Of a stretch of 64,000 nt of DNA, positions 1 through 9,772 are shown in pieces. A program made the translations under genes and the position numbers. The stretch is from Paenibacillaceae bacterium (GTDB lineage Bacteria; Bacillota; Bacilli; Paenibacillales; Paenibacillaceae), in contig REGQ01000005.1 in assembly GCA_004134985.1 (NCBI GenBank), positions 186,001 to 250,000 on the forward strand, written 5' to 3'. The first letter of the stretch is position 1. Each line of letters begins with the position of its first letter. The notes beneath the pieces were generated by a model, which was given only the letters and a program-made list of their open reading frames with translations, searched no databases and was not told the DNA's origin.

Positions 1-1
1 G

Positions 2-2803
2 AACAAATCGGCTCTTACCCCTTATGCGCGCCTTATGCTTGACGAGGAATTGAAGCGCGATGCCAGCTTGCAGCCGATCGTTCTGGCTCCCGCAGATTAT
101 TCCGCGGCTTCTCCGGATGCGAAGCTGTCCAAGCGAACGGAACAAGGCAACGATCTGTTAATGTGGGAGAACGAGAAAGGCTGGGCGGAGTGGAGCTTCA
201 ATGTCGCGCGATCGGGCTGGTATGAGCTTCATCTGGAATACAAGGCGCTCCCGGGCAGCAACGCTTCCGTCGTTCGGGGCATCCAGATCGATGGTGTCTA
301 TCCGTTCGAGGAATCGGAGCGGCTGGATTTGGAACGCTTGTGGAAGGATTCCAAGTTTCCTTACGATCGCAATGAGATCGGTCAGGAGATCAGACCACCG
401 CAAATGGAGCTTGAGGAGTGGAAAGAGAAAGCGCTTACGAGTTTTTCGGCTTCCTCTAAGCCGCTACTCTATTGGCTGGAGGCAGGAGAGAGAACGCTTC
501 GGCTTGTCGGCGTAAGGGAGCCGGTGGCCATTCGTGCTGTATCGTTCCAGCCTGGTGAGGATGCCATGCCTTACGAGGAATATGTTGCGTCTCATCCTGA
601 ACAAGCGAGTGGAGACGAATGGTTCACTCTAATTCAGGCGGAGAAGGTTGATCGCAAATCAAGCGTAGCCATACAAACCGATTTTTGGTCCGAGCCGCAT
701 ATCACGCCTGAACCGAAAGGCAGAATTACGTATAACGTGCTTGGTGGACAACGCTGGCGTTTACCTGGCGAATGGGTGGAATGGACATTCGAGGTACCGA
801 AGGACGACTGGTACGTCATCGATTTGAAGGCGTTCCAGGACTATCGCAACGGTTTTCACGCTTATCGTACGCTTTCGATCGACGGCCAGGTGCCGTTCGA
901 TGAGATGTATCGATACAATCTTCCGACACGCAAGGAATTCGTTATTCATCCCATCTCCAACCAGGATGAGGAAGAGTATCGTTTCTATCTTAAGGCAGGA
1001 GAACATACGCTGCGCCTGACCGCAGATTCGTCATTGATGCAGCCGGTATTCCTCGCGCTAAAGGATACGTTGGATGAACTGGCGACCTATGACCGGCATA
1101 TCCGGAAACTGACGGGCAACTACAGTAAGTCGGGCTTCGACGCGAACATTGACAATACGCGTACATGGGACATGAAACGACTCGATCCGAATGTGGATGC
1201 AACCGTTGCGGGATTCATCAAACGGCTGGTTGATGTCCGGCATTATATTGACGGCTTGAACGGCGTCGATTCGGACTTGTCGCAGGCGATTAAATCGTCG
1301 ATTGCCATTCTGGAGAAACTTGCTGAGGATGTCGATGAAATTCCGATTCGAATTAATGATTTTACGACCATTCAGAACAATATCGGAGCGTGGATGGCGA
1401 CGTTGACGCAACAGCCGCTGCTGCTGGATTACATTGTCGTACGTACCCCTGGTACCGAAACCGGACTGAAAACGGCGACAACTTTGTCTCGCATTCCGTA
1501 TGCGCTGTCCGACTTTGCGAGATCGTTCTACCTCGATTACGATACGCGCAAGCATAACCGCAAGGAAGCGCTGACCATTTGGGTCAATCGTGGACGCGAC
1601 TATGTGGAACTGCTGAGAGAGATGGTAGACAACGACTTTACGCCGAGAACAGGCATCGAAGTCAACATCAATCTGATGCCGAACCCGAACATGCTTATTT
1701 TGGGCAACGCGGCCGGCGAAGTGCCGGATGTTGCGCTCGGTGTTGCTGAATCGATGCCGGCCGACTTCGCGATGCGGGACGCGGCGGAAGACTTGACGAA
1801 ATTCGAAGGCTTTGAGGAAGTTTTCGATCGATTTATTCCGGGTGTTGGAAGATCGCTCTATTACAACGGCGGCACATACGGCTTGCCGGAGGTGCAAAAC
1901 TTCCAGGTATTATTTTATCGGACAGACATTTTGGAATCGCTCAAGCTGAAAGTGCCCGATACGTGGGAAGATCTGTTTGATATTTTGCCTACTTTGCAAG
2001 AAAACGGCATGACGATCAGCTATCCGAAAGCGGATTTCTTCACGATCAGCCTCCAGCATGGGGCTGAAGTGTATAACGAGGAAGGCATGAAAGCGATTTT
2101 GACAACCGAAGCCGGGCATCAGGCCTTCCGCATGTGGACCGATCTGTACAAGAAGCATAACTTGCCAATCGATATTCCGGCCTTCTTCCAGCATTTCCGC
2201 GACGGCGACATTCCGATCGGCGTAGCAGACTTCAATACTTACGTGCAATTGCTCGTAGCTGCGCCAGAAATAACCGGACATTGGAAGATCGCTCCGCTGC
2301 CGGGCGTAGAAAGGGCAGACGGAGAAGTCGTCAGATGGTCGCCGCAAGGCATTACAGCGGCGATGATGATGAAGAAGAGCGATCGGAAAGAAGATGCATG
2401 GAAATTTATGGAGTGGTGGACATCAGCCGAGGTGCAAGCACAATACGCTGCTGATATCGAATCGTTCTACGGACTTGAATTCCGCTGGAATACAGCCAAC
2501 GTCGAGGCGATGAAATCGCTCGTATGGCCAAGCGAGGATTTGGAAGTGCTGCGTGAGCAAGCGAGCTGGTCCAAGAACATGCCGTATGTGCCCGGTTATT
2601 ACTTCCTGAACCGGGAAATGGAATTTGCTTGGAACCGTACTGTGCTAGAAAACGATACGGCAAGGGAATCTCTGGAGGAAGCGCAGCTGTCGCTGCAGCG
2701 CGAGATGAACCGCAGGCAGAACGACTTCGGCCTTCGGTCCGATCACGATCTGGGAATTCCGAAAATATTGGAGCCTTATGAATGGAAGGGGGATGACAGA
2801 TGA
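2..2803 (+). CDS. Extracellular solute-binding protein with carbohydrate-binding-like modules (5' end outside window)
   Basis: Large extracytoplasmic substrate-binding protein of a carbohydrate ABC importer. The frame is open to the left edge: 11 codons precede the first visible ATG at 35, so the signal peptide and true start are probably outside the window. Counting from that Met, residues about 45-175 and 230-340 are two related beta-rich modules (both contain W-E-W or W-S-F strands and an IDG-V/Q-PF motif), resembling CBM6/35-type sugar-binding domains. After a helical linker, residues about 520-880 look like a family 1 binding protein. The stop overlaps the next permease start (ATGA). A normal family 1 binding protein has 420-550 residues, so about 400 residues are extra. 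The class is clear; the substrate is unknown. Confidence 0.85.
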   Translation, partial: NKSALTPYARLMLDEELKRDASLQPIVLAPADYSAASPDAKLSKRTEQGNDLLMWENEKGWAEWSFNVARSGWYELHLEYKALPGSNASVVRGIQIDGVYPFEESERLDLERLWKDSKFPYDRNEIGQEIRPPQMELEEWKEKALTSFSASSKPLLYWLEAGERTLRLVGVREPVAIRAVSFQPGEDAMPYEEYVASHPEQASGDEWFTLIQAEKVDRKSSVAIQTDFWSEPHITPEPKGRITYNVLGGQRWRLPGEWVEWTFEVPKDDWYVIDLKAFQDYRNGFHAYRTLSIDGQVPFDEMYRYNLPTRKEFVIHPISNQDEEEYRFYLKAGEHTLRLTADSSLMQPVFLALKDTLDELATYDRHIRKLTGNYSKSGFDANIDNTRTWDMKRLDPNVDATVAGFIKRLVDVRHYIDGLNGVDSDLSQAIKSSIAILEKLAEDVDEIPIRINDFTTIQNNIGAWMATLTQQPLLLDYIVVRTPGTETGLKTATTLSRIPYALSDFARSFYLDYDTRKHNRKEALTIWVNRGRDYVELLREMVDNDFTPRTGIEVNINLMPNPNMLILGNAAGEVPDVALGVAESMPADFAMRDAAEDLTKFEGFEEVFDRFIPGVGRSLYYNGGTYGLPEVQNFQVLFYRTDILESLKLKVPDTWEDLFDILPTLQENGMTISYPKADFFTISLQHGAEVYNEEGMKAILTTEAGHQAFRMWTDLYKKHNLPIDIPAFFQHFRDGDIPIGVADFNTYVQLLVAAPEITGHWKIAPLPGVERADGEVVRWSPQGITAAMMMKKSDRKEDAWKFMEWWTSAEVQAQYAADIESFYGLEFRWNTANVEAMKSLVWPSEDLEVLREQASWSKNMPYVPGYYFLNREMEFAWNRTVLENDTARESLEEAQLSLQREMNRRQNDFGLRSDHDLGIPKILEPYEWKGDDR

Positions 2804-3771
2804 ATCCGGAATTGGCTTCCAACTTGGGCCAAACGAAAAAGCGCCCTTCCGTCAAGCGAAAGCTCGTGATGTTTTGGCAACAACTGAAAAAGGACAGCTT
2901 CTGCTATTTGTATCTTGCGCCGTTTCTCATTTGCTTTATGCTCTTTATCGTTATTCCGGTCATTATGGCAGCGACGCTGGGCTTTACATCCTATGATGGC
3001 TTCGGAAAACTGAGATTTATCGGCATCGACAACTATATTGCGATGCTGACGCAAGACGTCGTCTTTTTGACCAAAGCGATCCCGAACACCTTTTTGTTCG
3101 CGCTGCTGGTCGGGCCCGGCGGTTATATTTTGGCCTTTGCTTTCGCGTGGCTTATTCACCAATTGCCACTCAAAATCAGAGACTACTATACGCTGGCTTT
3201 CTACGCGCCGTCAATGGCTGGAGCGATTGCGCTCACGGTCGTATGGGTCGCCGCCTTCAGTGGCGACCGCGTCGGCTATATCAATAACTTCCTGCTGAAT
3301 ATGGGATGGATTGAAAATCCGGTTATTTGGCTGCAAGATCCGAAATATTTGCTTACGATTATGATCATCGTTTCATTATGGACCAGCTTCAGCGTCGGCT
3401 TCCTCGCGATGCTGGCCGGCTTGCAGACGGTCAATCGTGAACTGTACGAGGCCGGGCGCATCGACGGCATCTCCAACCGCTTGCAGGAAGTGTTCTACAT
3501 TACGCTTCCGTCGATGAAACCGCAGATGCTGTTCAGTGCCGTCATGACGATTGTGGGCACGCTCAAGGCTGGCGCCATTTCGACGCAATTGACGGGCATG
3601 CCGATTACGCCTTCTTATTCGGGGCATCTCATTATCAATCATATCGACGATTATGCCTTTATCCGCTTTGAGCTAGGTTACGCTTCGGCTGTGTCGGTTA
3701 TGCTGCTGATTTTCAGCTACTTCGCAATGAAGTTCGCCTATCGGCTCTTCGGCTCCAAGGAGGAATTGTAG
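2800..3771 (+). CDS. Carbohydrate ABC transporter permease, MalF/UgpA type
   Basis: Inner permease subunit of the importer fed by the preceding binding protein. The 323-residue protein has about six membrane segments, beginning near residue 40 after a charged, lysine-rich N-terminus. The cytoplasmic EAA loop that docks the ATPase is present as E217-A-G-R-I-D-G followed by LPS. Its ATG overlaps the upstream stop by four bases and it ends exactly where the next permease starts, so the three genes are translationally coupled. No ATPase gene is nearby; a shared MsmX-type ATPase is the usual solution in Bacillota (inference). Confidence 0.92.
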   Translation: MNPELASNLGQTKKRPSVKRKLVMFWQQLKKDSFCYLYLAPFLICFMLFIVIPVIMAATLGFTSYDGFGKLRFIGIDNYIAMLTQDVVFLTKAIPNTFLFALLVGPGGYILAFAFAWLIHQLPLKIRDYYTLAFYAPSMAGAIALTVVWVAAFSGDRVGYINNFLLNMGWIENPVIWLQDPKYLLTIMIIVSLWTSFSVGFLAMLAGLQTVNRELYEAGRIDGISNRLQEVFYITLPSMKPQMLFSAVMTIVGTLKAGAISTQLTGMPITPSYSGHLIINHIDDYAFIRFELGYASAVSVMLLIFSYFAMKFAYRLFGSKEEL

Positions 3772-4620
3772 ATGTTCCGAAAGATATCGGCTTTCCAGGT
3801 CATACTCGTTACCAGCTTTACCGGCCTGGCCGCCTTCATGCTGCTGCCGATTGTGTTTATCTTTAACCATGCGTTCAAGCCGCAAAACGAGCTCTTTTTG
3901 TTCCCGCCGCGGTTTTTGGTGCAAAATCCAACGTTCCGTAACTTTGAAACACTGTTTTTGCACGCATCTAATGCAACGGTTCCATTTACTCGCTATTTGT
4001 TCAACAGCTTGCTCGTTGCGGCTTTGACGCTGGTATGCGTCATTCTCGTCAGTACAATGGCGGGGTATGTCATTGCCAAGTATCGGTTTCACTTCAAAGG
4101 TCTGATTATGTCGCTGATTACATTGTCGCTCATGTTCGCGCCGGAGACGGTCGGCATACCGCGTTTCTTGATTATTAGCGGTCTCGGCATTAACGATACG
4201 TATTTTGGGCATATATTGCCGGCTTTGGCTTCGCCGGTTGCTGTCTTTTTGCTCATCGGCTTTATATCGCAAATTCCAAACGAACTGCTGGAAGCGGCGA
4301 AGATTGACGGAGCAACCCATTTCCAGATTTTCAGGAAAATAGTGGTGCCTCTATCTGTACCGGCGATCGCGACCATATCGATTTTTACATTTCAGGGCGT
4401 CTGGGGCGATGTGGAAACATCGACATTGTTTATGCAAGATGAGACGATGCGGACGCTAGCATTCTATGTCAACAGCTTGCTGAGCGGGTTGCAGAATAGC
4501 GTTGCAGGTCAGAATATGGCCGCCGCTGCCGGTTTGCTCATGTTCTTGCCCAACCTGTTCATCTTCTTGATGTTCCAGAAGCGAGTACTGGAGACAATGG
4601 TTCATTCCGGTATCAAGTAA
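3772..4620 (+). CDS. Carbohydrate ABC transporter permease, MalG/UgpE type
   Basis: Second permease subunit, pairing with the upstream MalF-type protein. It has 282 residues and about six membrane segments. The EAA loop starts at E174 (E-A-A-K-I-D-G-A) and is followed by VPLSVP. The ATG directly follows the upstream TAG, behind AAGGAGG. The N-terminus is short and hydrophobic, as in MalG-type subunits. Its partner is clear from context; specificity cannot be read from the sequence. Confidence 0.92.
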   Translation: MFRKISAFQVILVTSFTGLAAFMLLPIVFIFNHAFKPQNELFLFPPRFLVQNPTFRNFETLFLHASNATVPFTRYLFNSLLVAALTLVCVILVSTMAGYVIAKYRFHFKGLIMSLITLSLMFAPETVGIPRFLIISGLGINDTYFGHILPALASPVAVFLLIGFISQIPNELLEAAKIDGATHFQIFRKIVVPLSVPAIATISIFTFQGVWGDVETSTLFMQDETMRTLAFYVNSLLSGLQNSVAGQNMAAAAGLLMFLPNLFIFLMFQKRVLETMVHSGIK

Positions 4621-4645
4621 TTCAACAGCAAAGGAAGGCGTAAAG

Positions 4646-6661
4646 ATGAAGAAATTTGTCCTGTTGCTGCTGCTAGCGGCCATAATGATCATGTCGCTGC
4701 CGGAAACGGCGGAAGCCAGGCTGCCTTACCGCTCCTTCTATTACGATGCCAATCAAAAACAGTATATGTGGATTCAGTCGATTTACGAGCCGTCGGAAAC
4801 GACCGGCGTACGAATCGAGGAACCTTCGGATATTTTTGTGGACTCGGATGATAACGTCTATGTGACTGACAAAAAAACGGGCAAGGTGTATGTGCTCGAT
4901 TCGAACGGATATTTGCAACTGACGATTGGGGCGGATGAAGGAGAAGGGATGCTGCGTGCGCCGGAAGGGTTGTTCGTCACACCGGACGGCACGATTTATG
5001 TCGCCGATTCCGGTAATGGAAGAATAGCACTTTTCAGCACTGAAGGCACTTATCTCAAGGAATACAAGAAGCCGGATTCCACGGCGCTTGGCGGGGAACC
5101 CTTTATTCCGACCAAGCTTGTCGTTGATCGTCGAGGCGTCATGTATATCAATCTGAACTCCTCCTACAACGGATTGCTTCGCATCAATCCGCAAGGAGAG
5201 TTTATGGGGTATTTCGGTGCCAACAAAGCGAAGCAATCGGTCGTATCCTGGCTGAAGAGACAGTTCTTGAACAAGGAACAGCTGGCCAAGGAGATCGCAA
5301 GCCTGCCGATGCCGATCGGCAATGTGTCACTTGATCATGACGGTTTTATTTACACCGCTACTTCAGGGGACTTCGGCAAAGCCGCCATACGAAAGCTCAA
5401 TGCCGGCGGCGTCGATGCATACAAAAGCAAAACATTCAACACCGCCCACGGCATCGTAGATGTTGCGATCGACAATAATGGTTTTATTTACAACGTGGAC
5501 ACTGTTTCGGCCAGCATCAACATTTACAATGATGAGGGCGATCCGCTTTTCCTGTTCGGTATGGTGGATAACGAAACACAGCAATACGGGGTCATCGGTT
5601 ATCCGACCGGACTTGCCGTCGACTCGAAATTAAACATATGGGTATCGGATAGCCGTACGGGTACAGTGCACAAGTTTGTCCGTACGGAATTCGGCAACGA
5701 CGTCATGAACGCGCTCACGCTTTACAAAGACGGTCGTTACGACGAAAGTAAACCGTATTGGGAACGCGTCCACACACGCAATGACATGTTCAACGGCACC
5801 TATCAGGGACTTGGCAAAGTGTACCTGCATGAAGGGGAGTTTGGCGAAGCGCTCGACTACTTGCAAGCCGCATTCGATACAGAGAACTATTCTAAAGCGT
5901 ATTGGCAAGTTCGGCTGAGCTGGCTGCAAAACAATTTTCCACTTGCAGCAGCCATTGTCATCGCGGTACTGGCATTGCTGGTGTATGCTCCGCGGCTCAT
6001 AAGGGCGCTGCTACGCAAACATCCGATTCCGGATAAGTGGGAGAAGACGGTCTCTGATTTGCGAAACTTCCATTTTACGATGTTCCATCCCTACCAAGGC
6101 TTCTATAAATTGAAGGAGTCAAAGATCGGGGTCGGGGTTATCCTCCTATTGCTGGCGGTCGTCGTGATTGTCAATTTATTGAATGTGTACCTGACCGGCT
6201 TTTTGTTCAATCCAGTTGAAATAGCAAGGGTGAATATTTTCGGCAGTCTCGCATTTTTCTTTATACCGTGGGTGACATGGATTATTGCCAACTATCTCGT
6301 GTGCAGCGTGCGCGACGGCGAAGGTCGATTCAGAGAGGTGCTGCAAGGCAGCGTCTACGCACTGGCGCCTTTCGTATTTCTGTCCATTCCAATCGTAATA
6401 TTGTCCAACATTGTCACTTACGAAGAGCGAATACTGGTGGATTCATTGACGGCAATTATGTATATCTGGCTAGGCATCATGCTGTTCGTCAAGACGCAGG
6501 TCATTCACAACTTCGATTTTATGGAGTCGCTTGGCAATATTGGCATTACGGTCTTTACGATCGGAACGATTTGGTTGTTCGTCTTTATCACCTCCGGTTT
6601 GACCTACAATTTGTATGATTTCTTCTATCAGCTTTACAAGGAGGCGACGTTCATTGGTTAA
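4646..6661 (+). CDS. Exported NHL/beta-propeller protein with TPR and C-terminal YIP1-like membrane domain
   Basis: Membrane-anchored protein of unknown function. An N-terminal signal sequence (residues 1-24, ending AEA) is followed by NHL-like propeller blades to about residue 345, with repeats such as DSDDNVYVTD, PDGTIYVADSGNGR and SKLNIWVSDSRTG. A TPR-like helical stretch covers about 350-420, then a membrane segment near 430-450 and a polytopic YIP1-like domain (about 480-671, four to five segments). It lies between two sets of ABC permeases and overlaps the start of the DUF5696-like gene. A surface scaffold or sensor for the importer is plausible; that role is inference. Confidence 0.75.
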   Translation: MKKFVLLLLLAAIMIMSLPETAEARLPYRSFYYDANQKQYMWIQSIYEPSETTGVRIEEPSDIFVDSDDNVYVTDKKTGKVYVLDSNGYLQLTIGADEGEGMLRAPEGLFVTPDGTIYVADSGNGRIALFSTEGTYLKEYKKPDSTALGGEPFIPTKLVVDRRGVMYINLNSSYNGLLRINPQGEFMGYFGANKAKQSVVSWLKRQFLNKEQLAKEIASLPMPIGNVSLDHDGFIYTATSGDFGKAAIRKLNAGGVDAYKSKTFNTAHGIVDVAIDNNGFIYNVDTVSASINIYNDEGDPLFLFGMVDNETQQYGVIGYPTGLAVDSKLNIWVSDSRTGTVHKFVRTEFGNDVMNALTLYKDGRYDESKPYWERVHTRNDMFNGTYQGLGKVYLHEGEFGEALDYLQAAFDTENYSKAYWQVRLSWLQNNFPLAAAIVIAVLALLVYAPRLIRALLRKHPIPDKWEKTVSDLRNFHFTMFHPYQGFYKLKESKIGVGVILLLLAVVVIVNLLNVYLTGFLFNPVEIARVNIFGSLAFFFIPWVTWIIANYLVCSVRDGEGRFREVLQGSVYALAPFVFLSIPIVILSNIVTYEERILVDSLTAIMYIWLGIMLFVKTQVIHNFDFMESLGNIGITVFTIGTIWLFVFITSGLTYNLYDFFYQLYKEATFIG

Positions 6662-8879
6662 GTTCATCAAAAGCCTCTCGTTTCGGGTAAAGCTTGTATC
6701 GGTGCTAGTGGCAGCCATCGTCGTTGTTCTAGGCATTATTCTGCTAAGGGGAGGCGGCATTTCCCCCGCCGAGGCGATGGCCAGGGCGGGTATTGACCCG
6801 CCTGAGAGCGTACGCGTCCCGCTGCTTCAAGAAGCGGCGTGGACACCTTCGGCTGGTGCGGACGGCTTCGCCGAAGTGCTTTCGAACGACAAGTACACAC
6901 TGTTGATTGATCCAGCGACAACGCAGATTGCCGTCGTAGACAAAAGCAGCGGCTACCGATGGGCCAGCAATCCGACCTCTGATAAGATTCAGGAGGAAAC
7001 GGTCAAAGGTCAACTGCTGACCAACCTGCAATCGCCGTTTATTCTGACCTTCGTCAAGACGGAAGGCAATGATCAAACGATTCGGAATGTAACGAATGCG
7101 CTTGATCCGAAAATGTCCAAAGAGATGGTACGATCTGACAACAAGCTGCAGGTCACTTACTATATGGAAAACAATCAGATTGGGTTTGCAATTCAGTATG
7201 AGCTGACCGAGCATGGCCTTAAGGCGCGTATTCCGTCCGATGGCATCCGTGAGGAAGCATTGTACAAAGTGTTCAGCATTGACGTGCTTCCCTATTTCGG
7301 AGCAACAAAAGATGAGGACGGCTACATTTTCGTACCGGACGGACCGGGCGGGCTCGTCAAATTCGGTGAAATGCGCGCAGGAATTTCGCGTGGCTACAAC
7401 CATCAGGTATATGGGCTCGAGCTGACGAACGCGGGCAACTGGTCGCGCTCCGGCGAGCGCCGCGAGGACATCGCGTATCCGGTATTCGGGATGAAGCGCG
7501 GTGATCAGGCCTACATCGCGATTTTGACCGAAGGTGCCGATTCGTCTAATATTTCCGCCTATTCGCCGGGACTGAAATCATCGCTGTACAATATCTCCTC
7601 CAGTCAAATTTACCGGGAAGAATATTTGTACCGGATGAGCCGGATGGCTACTCCGATCAAGGCGATTCAGAAGAAGCGGCTGGAAACGGATCGCGTCGTG
7701 GAATATCGCTTCCTGCGAGGCGACGAAGCCGACTATGTCGGCATGGCCAAAGCTTACCGCGAGTATCTGGAGCAGGAGGGAAGGCTCGGAGAAAGACTGG
7801 CGCCGGTGGAGCACGTACCGTTGAATGTCAAGCTGATGGGAGGCAACTATGAAACGGCCTTCAACAGCATTCGATATACGGCGGCGACCACCTTTAATCA
7901 GGCCAAGGAAATCGTTGACCGATTGAAGGGGCGCGGCATTCATGACATGCGGGTTACTTATTATGGCTGGCAGAACAAGGGCGACTACAACCTGTATAAA
8001 CGATTCCCGATCGAGTCGAAGCTCGGCGGCGAGGAGGCTGCCAAGTCTTTCGTATCGGCGATGAAGGATTATAATATCGACGTTTATTTCGAGGAAGACT
8101 TTGTCTGGATCAATGAGAAGGAATCGACATTGACAGGCAAAAACAACGGCATCCGGGGAATCGACGGAACGGTGTTTGTCGACGAAGGCTGGTTTATCAG
8201 CAAGCCGGAGCGGACGGTCGCAATGGCATACGAAACGATCGATCGACTGAAGGAAATCGGTGTATCCGGTCTGTTGTACAACTATGTGGGCGAAATGGTA
8301 TTTAACGACTATGATCCGTCAGGTATCGGAACCCGCGACCATACGATCACTGTATATCAGGGACTGCTGGATTATACGAAGAAGACGCTCGGAGCGGCAG
8401 GCGTATATCAAGGCAACGACTACACGATCGGCCATGCCGATTTTGTAACGATGCTGCCATACGATTCCAGTTACGATTTTATGGTGGACGAAACCGTTCC
8501 GTTCTATCCGATTGTGCTTCATGGTTATACCGAATATACGTTTGGTGACGGCAATCTTCGCAACAACGTGGAACAGGAATTTTTGAAGGCGATTGAATAC
8601 GGTGCGCTGCCTTCCTTCTTCCTGACCTACGACGATTCGCGCAGTCTGAGATATACGCCTTCACGGTATCTGTACAGCAGCCAATATGAGAAATGGCTGG
8701 ACTGGATTCAGAAGGAATACGAATCATTCGATTCGCTGTCATCGGTGTACTCGCAGCGCATCGTCGACCACGAGAAGCTGTCAGATGAACGTTTCGTCAC
8801 GACTTATGAGGACGGTACGAAGGTCATTGTGGACTACGGGCGCAATACGTTCCATGTGGAGAAAGGGGAGGGCGCCTGA
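6654..8879 (+). CDS. DUF5696-like protein with N-terminal membrane anchor
   Basis: Large extracytoplasmic protein of unknown biochemical function. I chose TTG at 6654 because AAGGAGG at 6638-6644 lies nine bases upstream; this gives 741 residues and an 8-base overlap with the preceding gene. An upstream ATG at 6615 lies inside that gene and has no such site. Residues about 9-30 form a membrane anchor. The rest resembles proteins I recall as DUF5696, which often sit with YIP1 proteins and sugar ABC genes in Paenibacillus; the central part (roughly 370-640) has the look of a glycosidase-type barrel. A catalytic role on a glycan is inference. Family name recalled, not checked. Confidence 0.65.
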   Translation: MVKFIKSLSFRVKLVSVLVAAIVVVLGIILLRGGGISPAEAMARAGIDPPESVRVPLLQEAAWTPSAGADGFAEVLSNDKYTLLIDPATTQIAVVDKSSGYRWASNPTSDKIQEETVKGQLLTNLQSPFILTFVKTEGNDQTIRNVTNALDPKMSKEMVRSDNKLQVTYYMENNQIGFAIQYELTEHGLKARIPSDGIREEALYKVFSIDVLPYFGATKDEDGYIFVPDGPGGLVKFGEMRAGISRGYNHQVYGLELTNAGNWSRSGERREDIAYPVFGMKRGDQAYIAILTEGADSSNISAYSPGLKSSLYNISSSQIYREEYLYRMSRMATPIKAIQKKRLETDRVVEYRFLRGDEADYVGMAKAYREYLEQEGRLGERLAPVEHVPLNVKLMGGNYETAFNSIRYTAATTFNQAKEIVDRLKGRGIHDMRVTYYGWQNKGDYNLYKRFPIESKLGGEEAAKSFVSAMKDYNIDVYFEEDFVWINEKESTLTGKNNGIRGIDGTVFVDEGWFISKPERTVAMAYETIDRLKEIGVSGLLYNYVGEMVFNDYDPSGIGTRDHTITVYQGLLDYTKKTLGAAGVYQGNDYTIGHADFVTMLPYDSSYDFMVDETVPFYPIVLHGYTEYTFGDGNLRNNVEQEFLKAIEYGALPSFFLTYDDSRSLRYTPSRYLYSSQYEKWLDWIQKEYESFDSLSSVYSQRIVDHEKLSDERFVTTYEDGTKVIVDYGRNTFHVEKGEGA

Positions 8880-9772
8880 TGGACGCAAATAAAAGAAGGC
8901 TAGCTGAGCGCCTGTTCCAAGGCAAGAAATACGGTATGGGCTTGATGTTCATGCTGCCGTGGATTATCGGATTCTCATTGTTCATTATTATACCGGTTAG
9001 CTGGTCGATCTATATGACGTTCCACAAGGTTAAGATCAGCGCCGGCGGGTTCCAGTACCAATGGCTGGGAATGAGGAACTACCGGGATGCCTTTTTGAAG
9101 GACAATGATTTCGCGTTTCAGATGATTACTTATTTCTACGAAATGCTGCTGATGGTACCGATTATCGTCATTTTTGCCTTACTCATCTCGCTCATGCTCA
9201 ATCAGAGATTCCCAGGACGCTTCATATACCGCGCATTGTTCTTTCTGCCGGTCATATTCGCGACTGGCCAAGTACTGTCGGAGCTATTCTCCCAGGGGGC
9301 GGGCGATGTCCCGTTCCTCAGCCAGTACAATCTTGAACCGCTTATTCAGGAATATGTCGGCGCGCAATTTGCCGAGAGCATTATGTCCCTGCTTAGCCGG
9401 ATCGTCATCATTTTATGGTACTCCGGTGTACAAATTCTGATCTTTATCGCCGGCTTCCAGACCATATCGCCGACAATCTATGAAGCGGTGCGTATCGACG
9501 GGGCATCGCCTTGGGACAGCTTCTGGAAAATTACGCTGCCTGCAACTGTTCCGTTTATTAGCCTGAACGTGCTGTACACGATTATCGACTTGTTTACGTT
9601 CCCGCTAAATCCCGTACTGGAGCATATCGAGAAAAACAGGTATGCGCCGGAAACCGGGTACGGCTATGCAAACGCATTGGCCTGGATATACTTTGCATTC
9701 ATTTTCCTGTTGATTGCCGTTGTACTGTATTTGTTTAATCGAAGCTTGAAAAAGAGGAGTGTACGCTTATGA
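8879..9772 (+). CDS. Carbohydrate ABC transporter permease, MalF type
   Basis: First permease of the second importer in this locus. It has 297 residues and about six membrane helices, with the EAA loop at E202-A-V-R-I-D-G-A followed by TLPATVP. The ATG overlaps the stop of the DUF5696-like gene, so the second importer is co-transcribed with it. It is not a close copy of the 2800-3771 permease, so the two transporters probably handle different ligands. Confidence 0.92.
   Translation: MDANKRRLAERLFQGKKYGMGLMFMLPWIIGFSLFIIIPVSWSIYMTFHKVKISAGGFQYQWLGMRNYRDAFLKDNDFAFQMITYFYEMLLMVPIIVIFALLISLMLNQRFPGRFIYRALFFLPVIFATGQVLSELFSQGAGDVPFLSQYNLEPLIQEYVGAQFAESIMSLLSRIVIILWYSGVQILIFIAGFQTISPTIYEAVRIDGASPWDSFWKITLPATVPFISLNVLYTIIDLFTFPLNPVLEHIEKNRYAPETGYGYANALAWIYFAFIFLLIAVVLYLFNRSLKKRSVRL

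Noticed and set aside
1058-1897. A 279-codon minus-strand frame inside the first binding-protein gene
   Set aside because: Arg- and His-rich product typical of an antisense shadow in GC-moderate DNA; the sense protein is clearly real.
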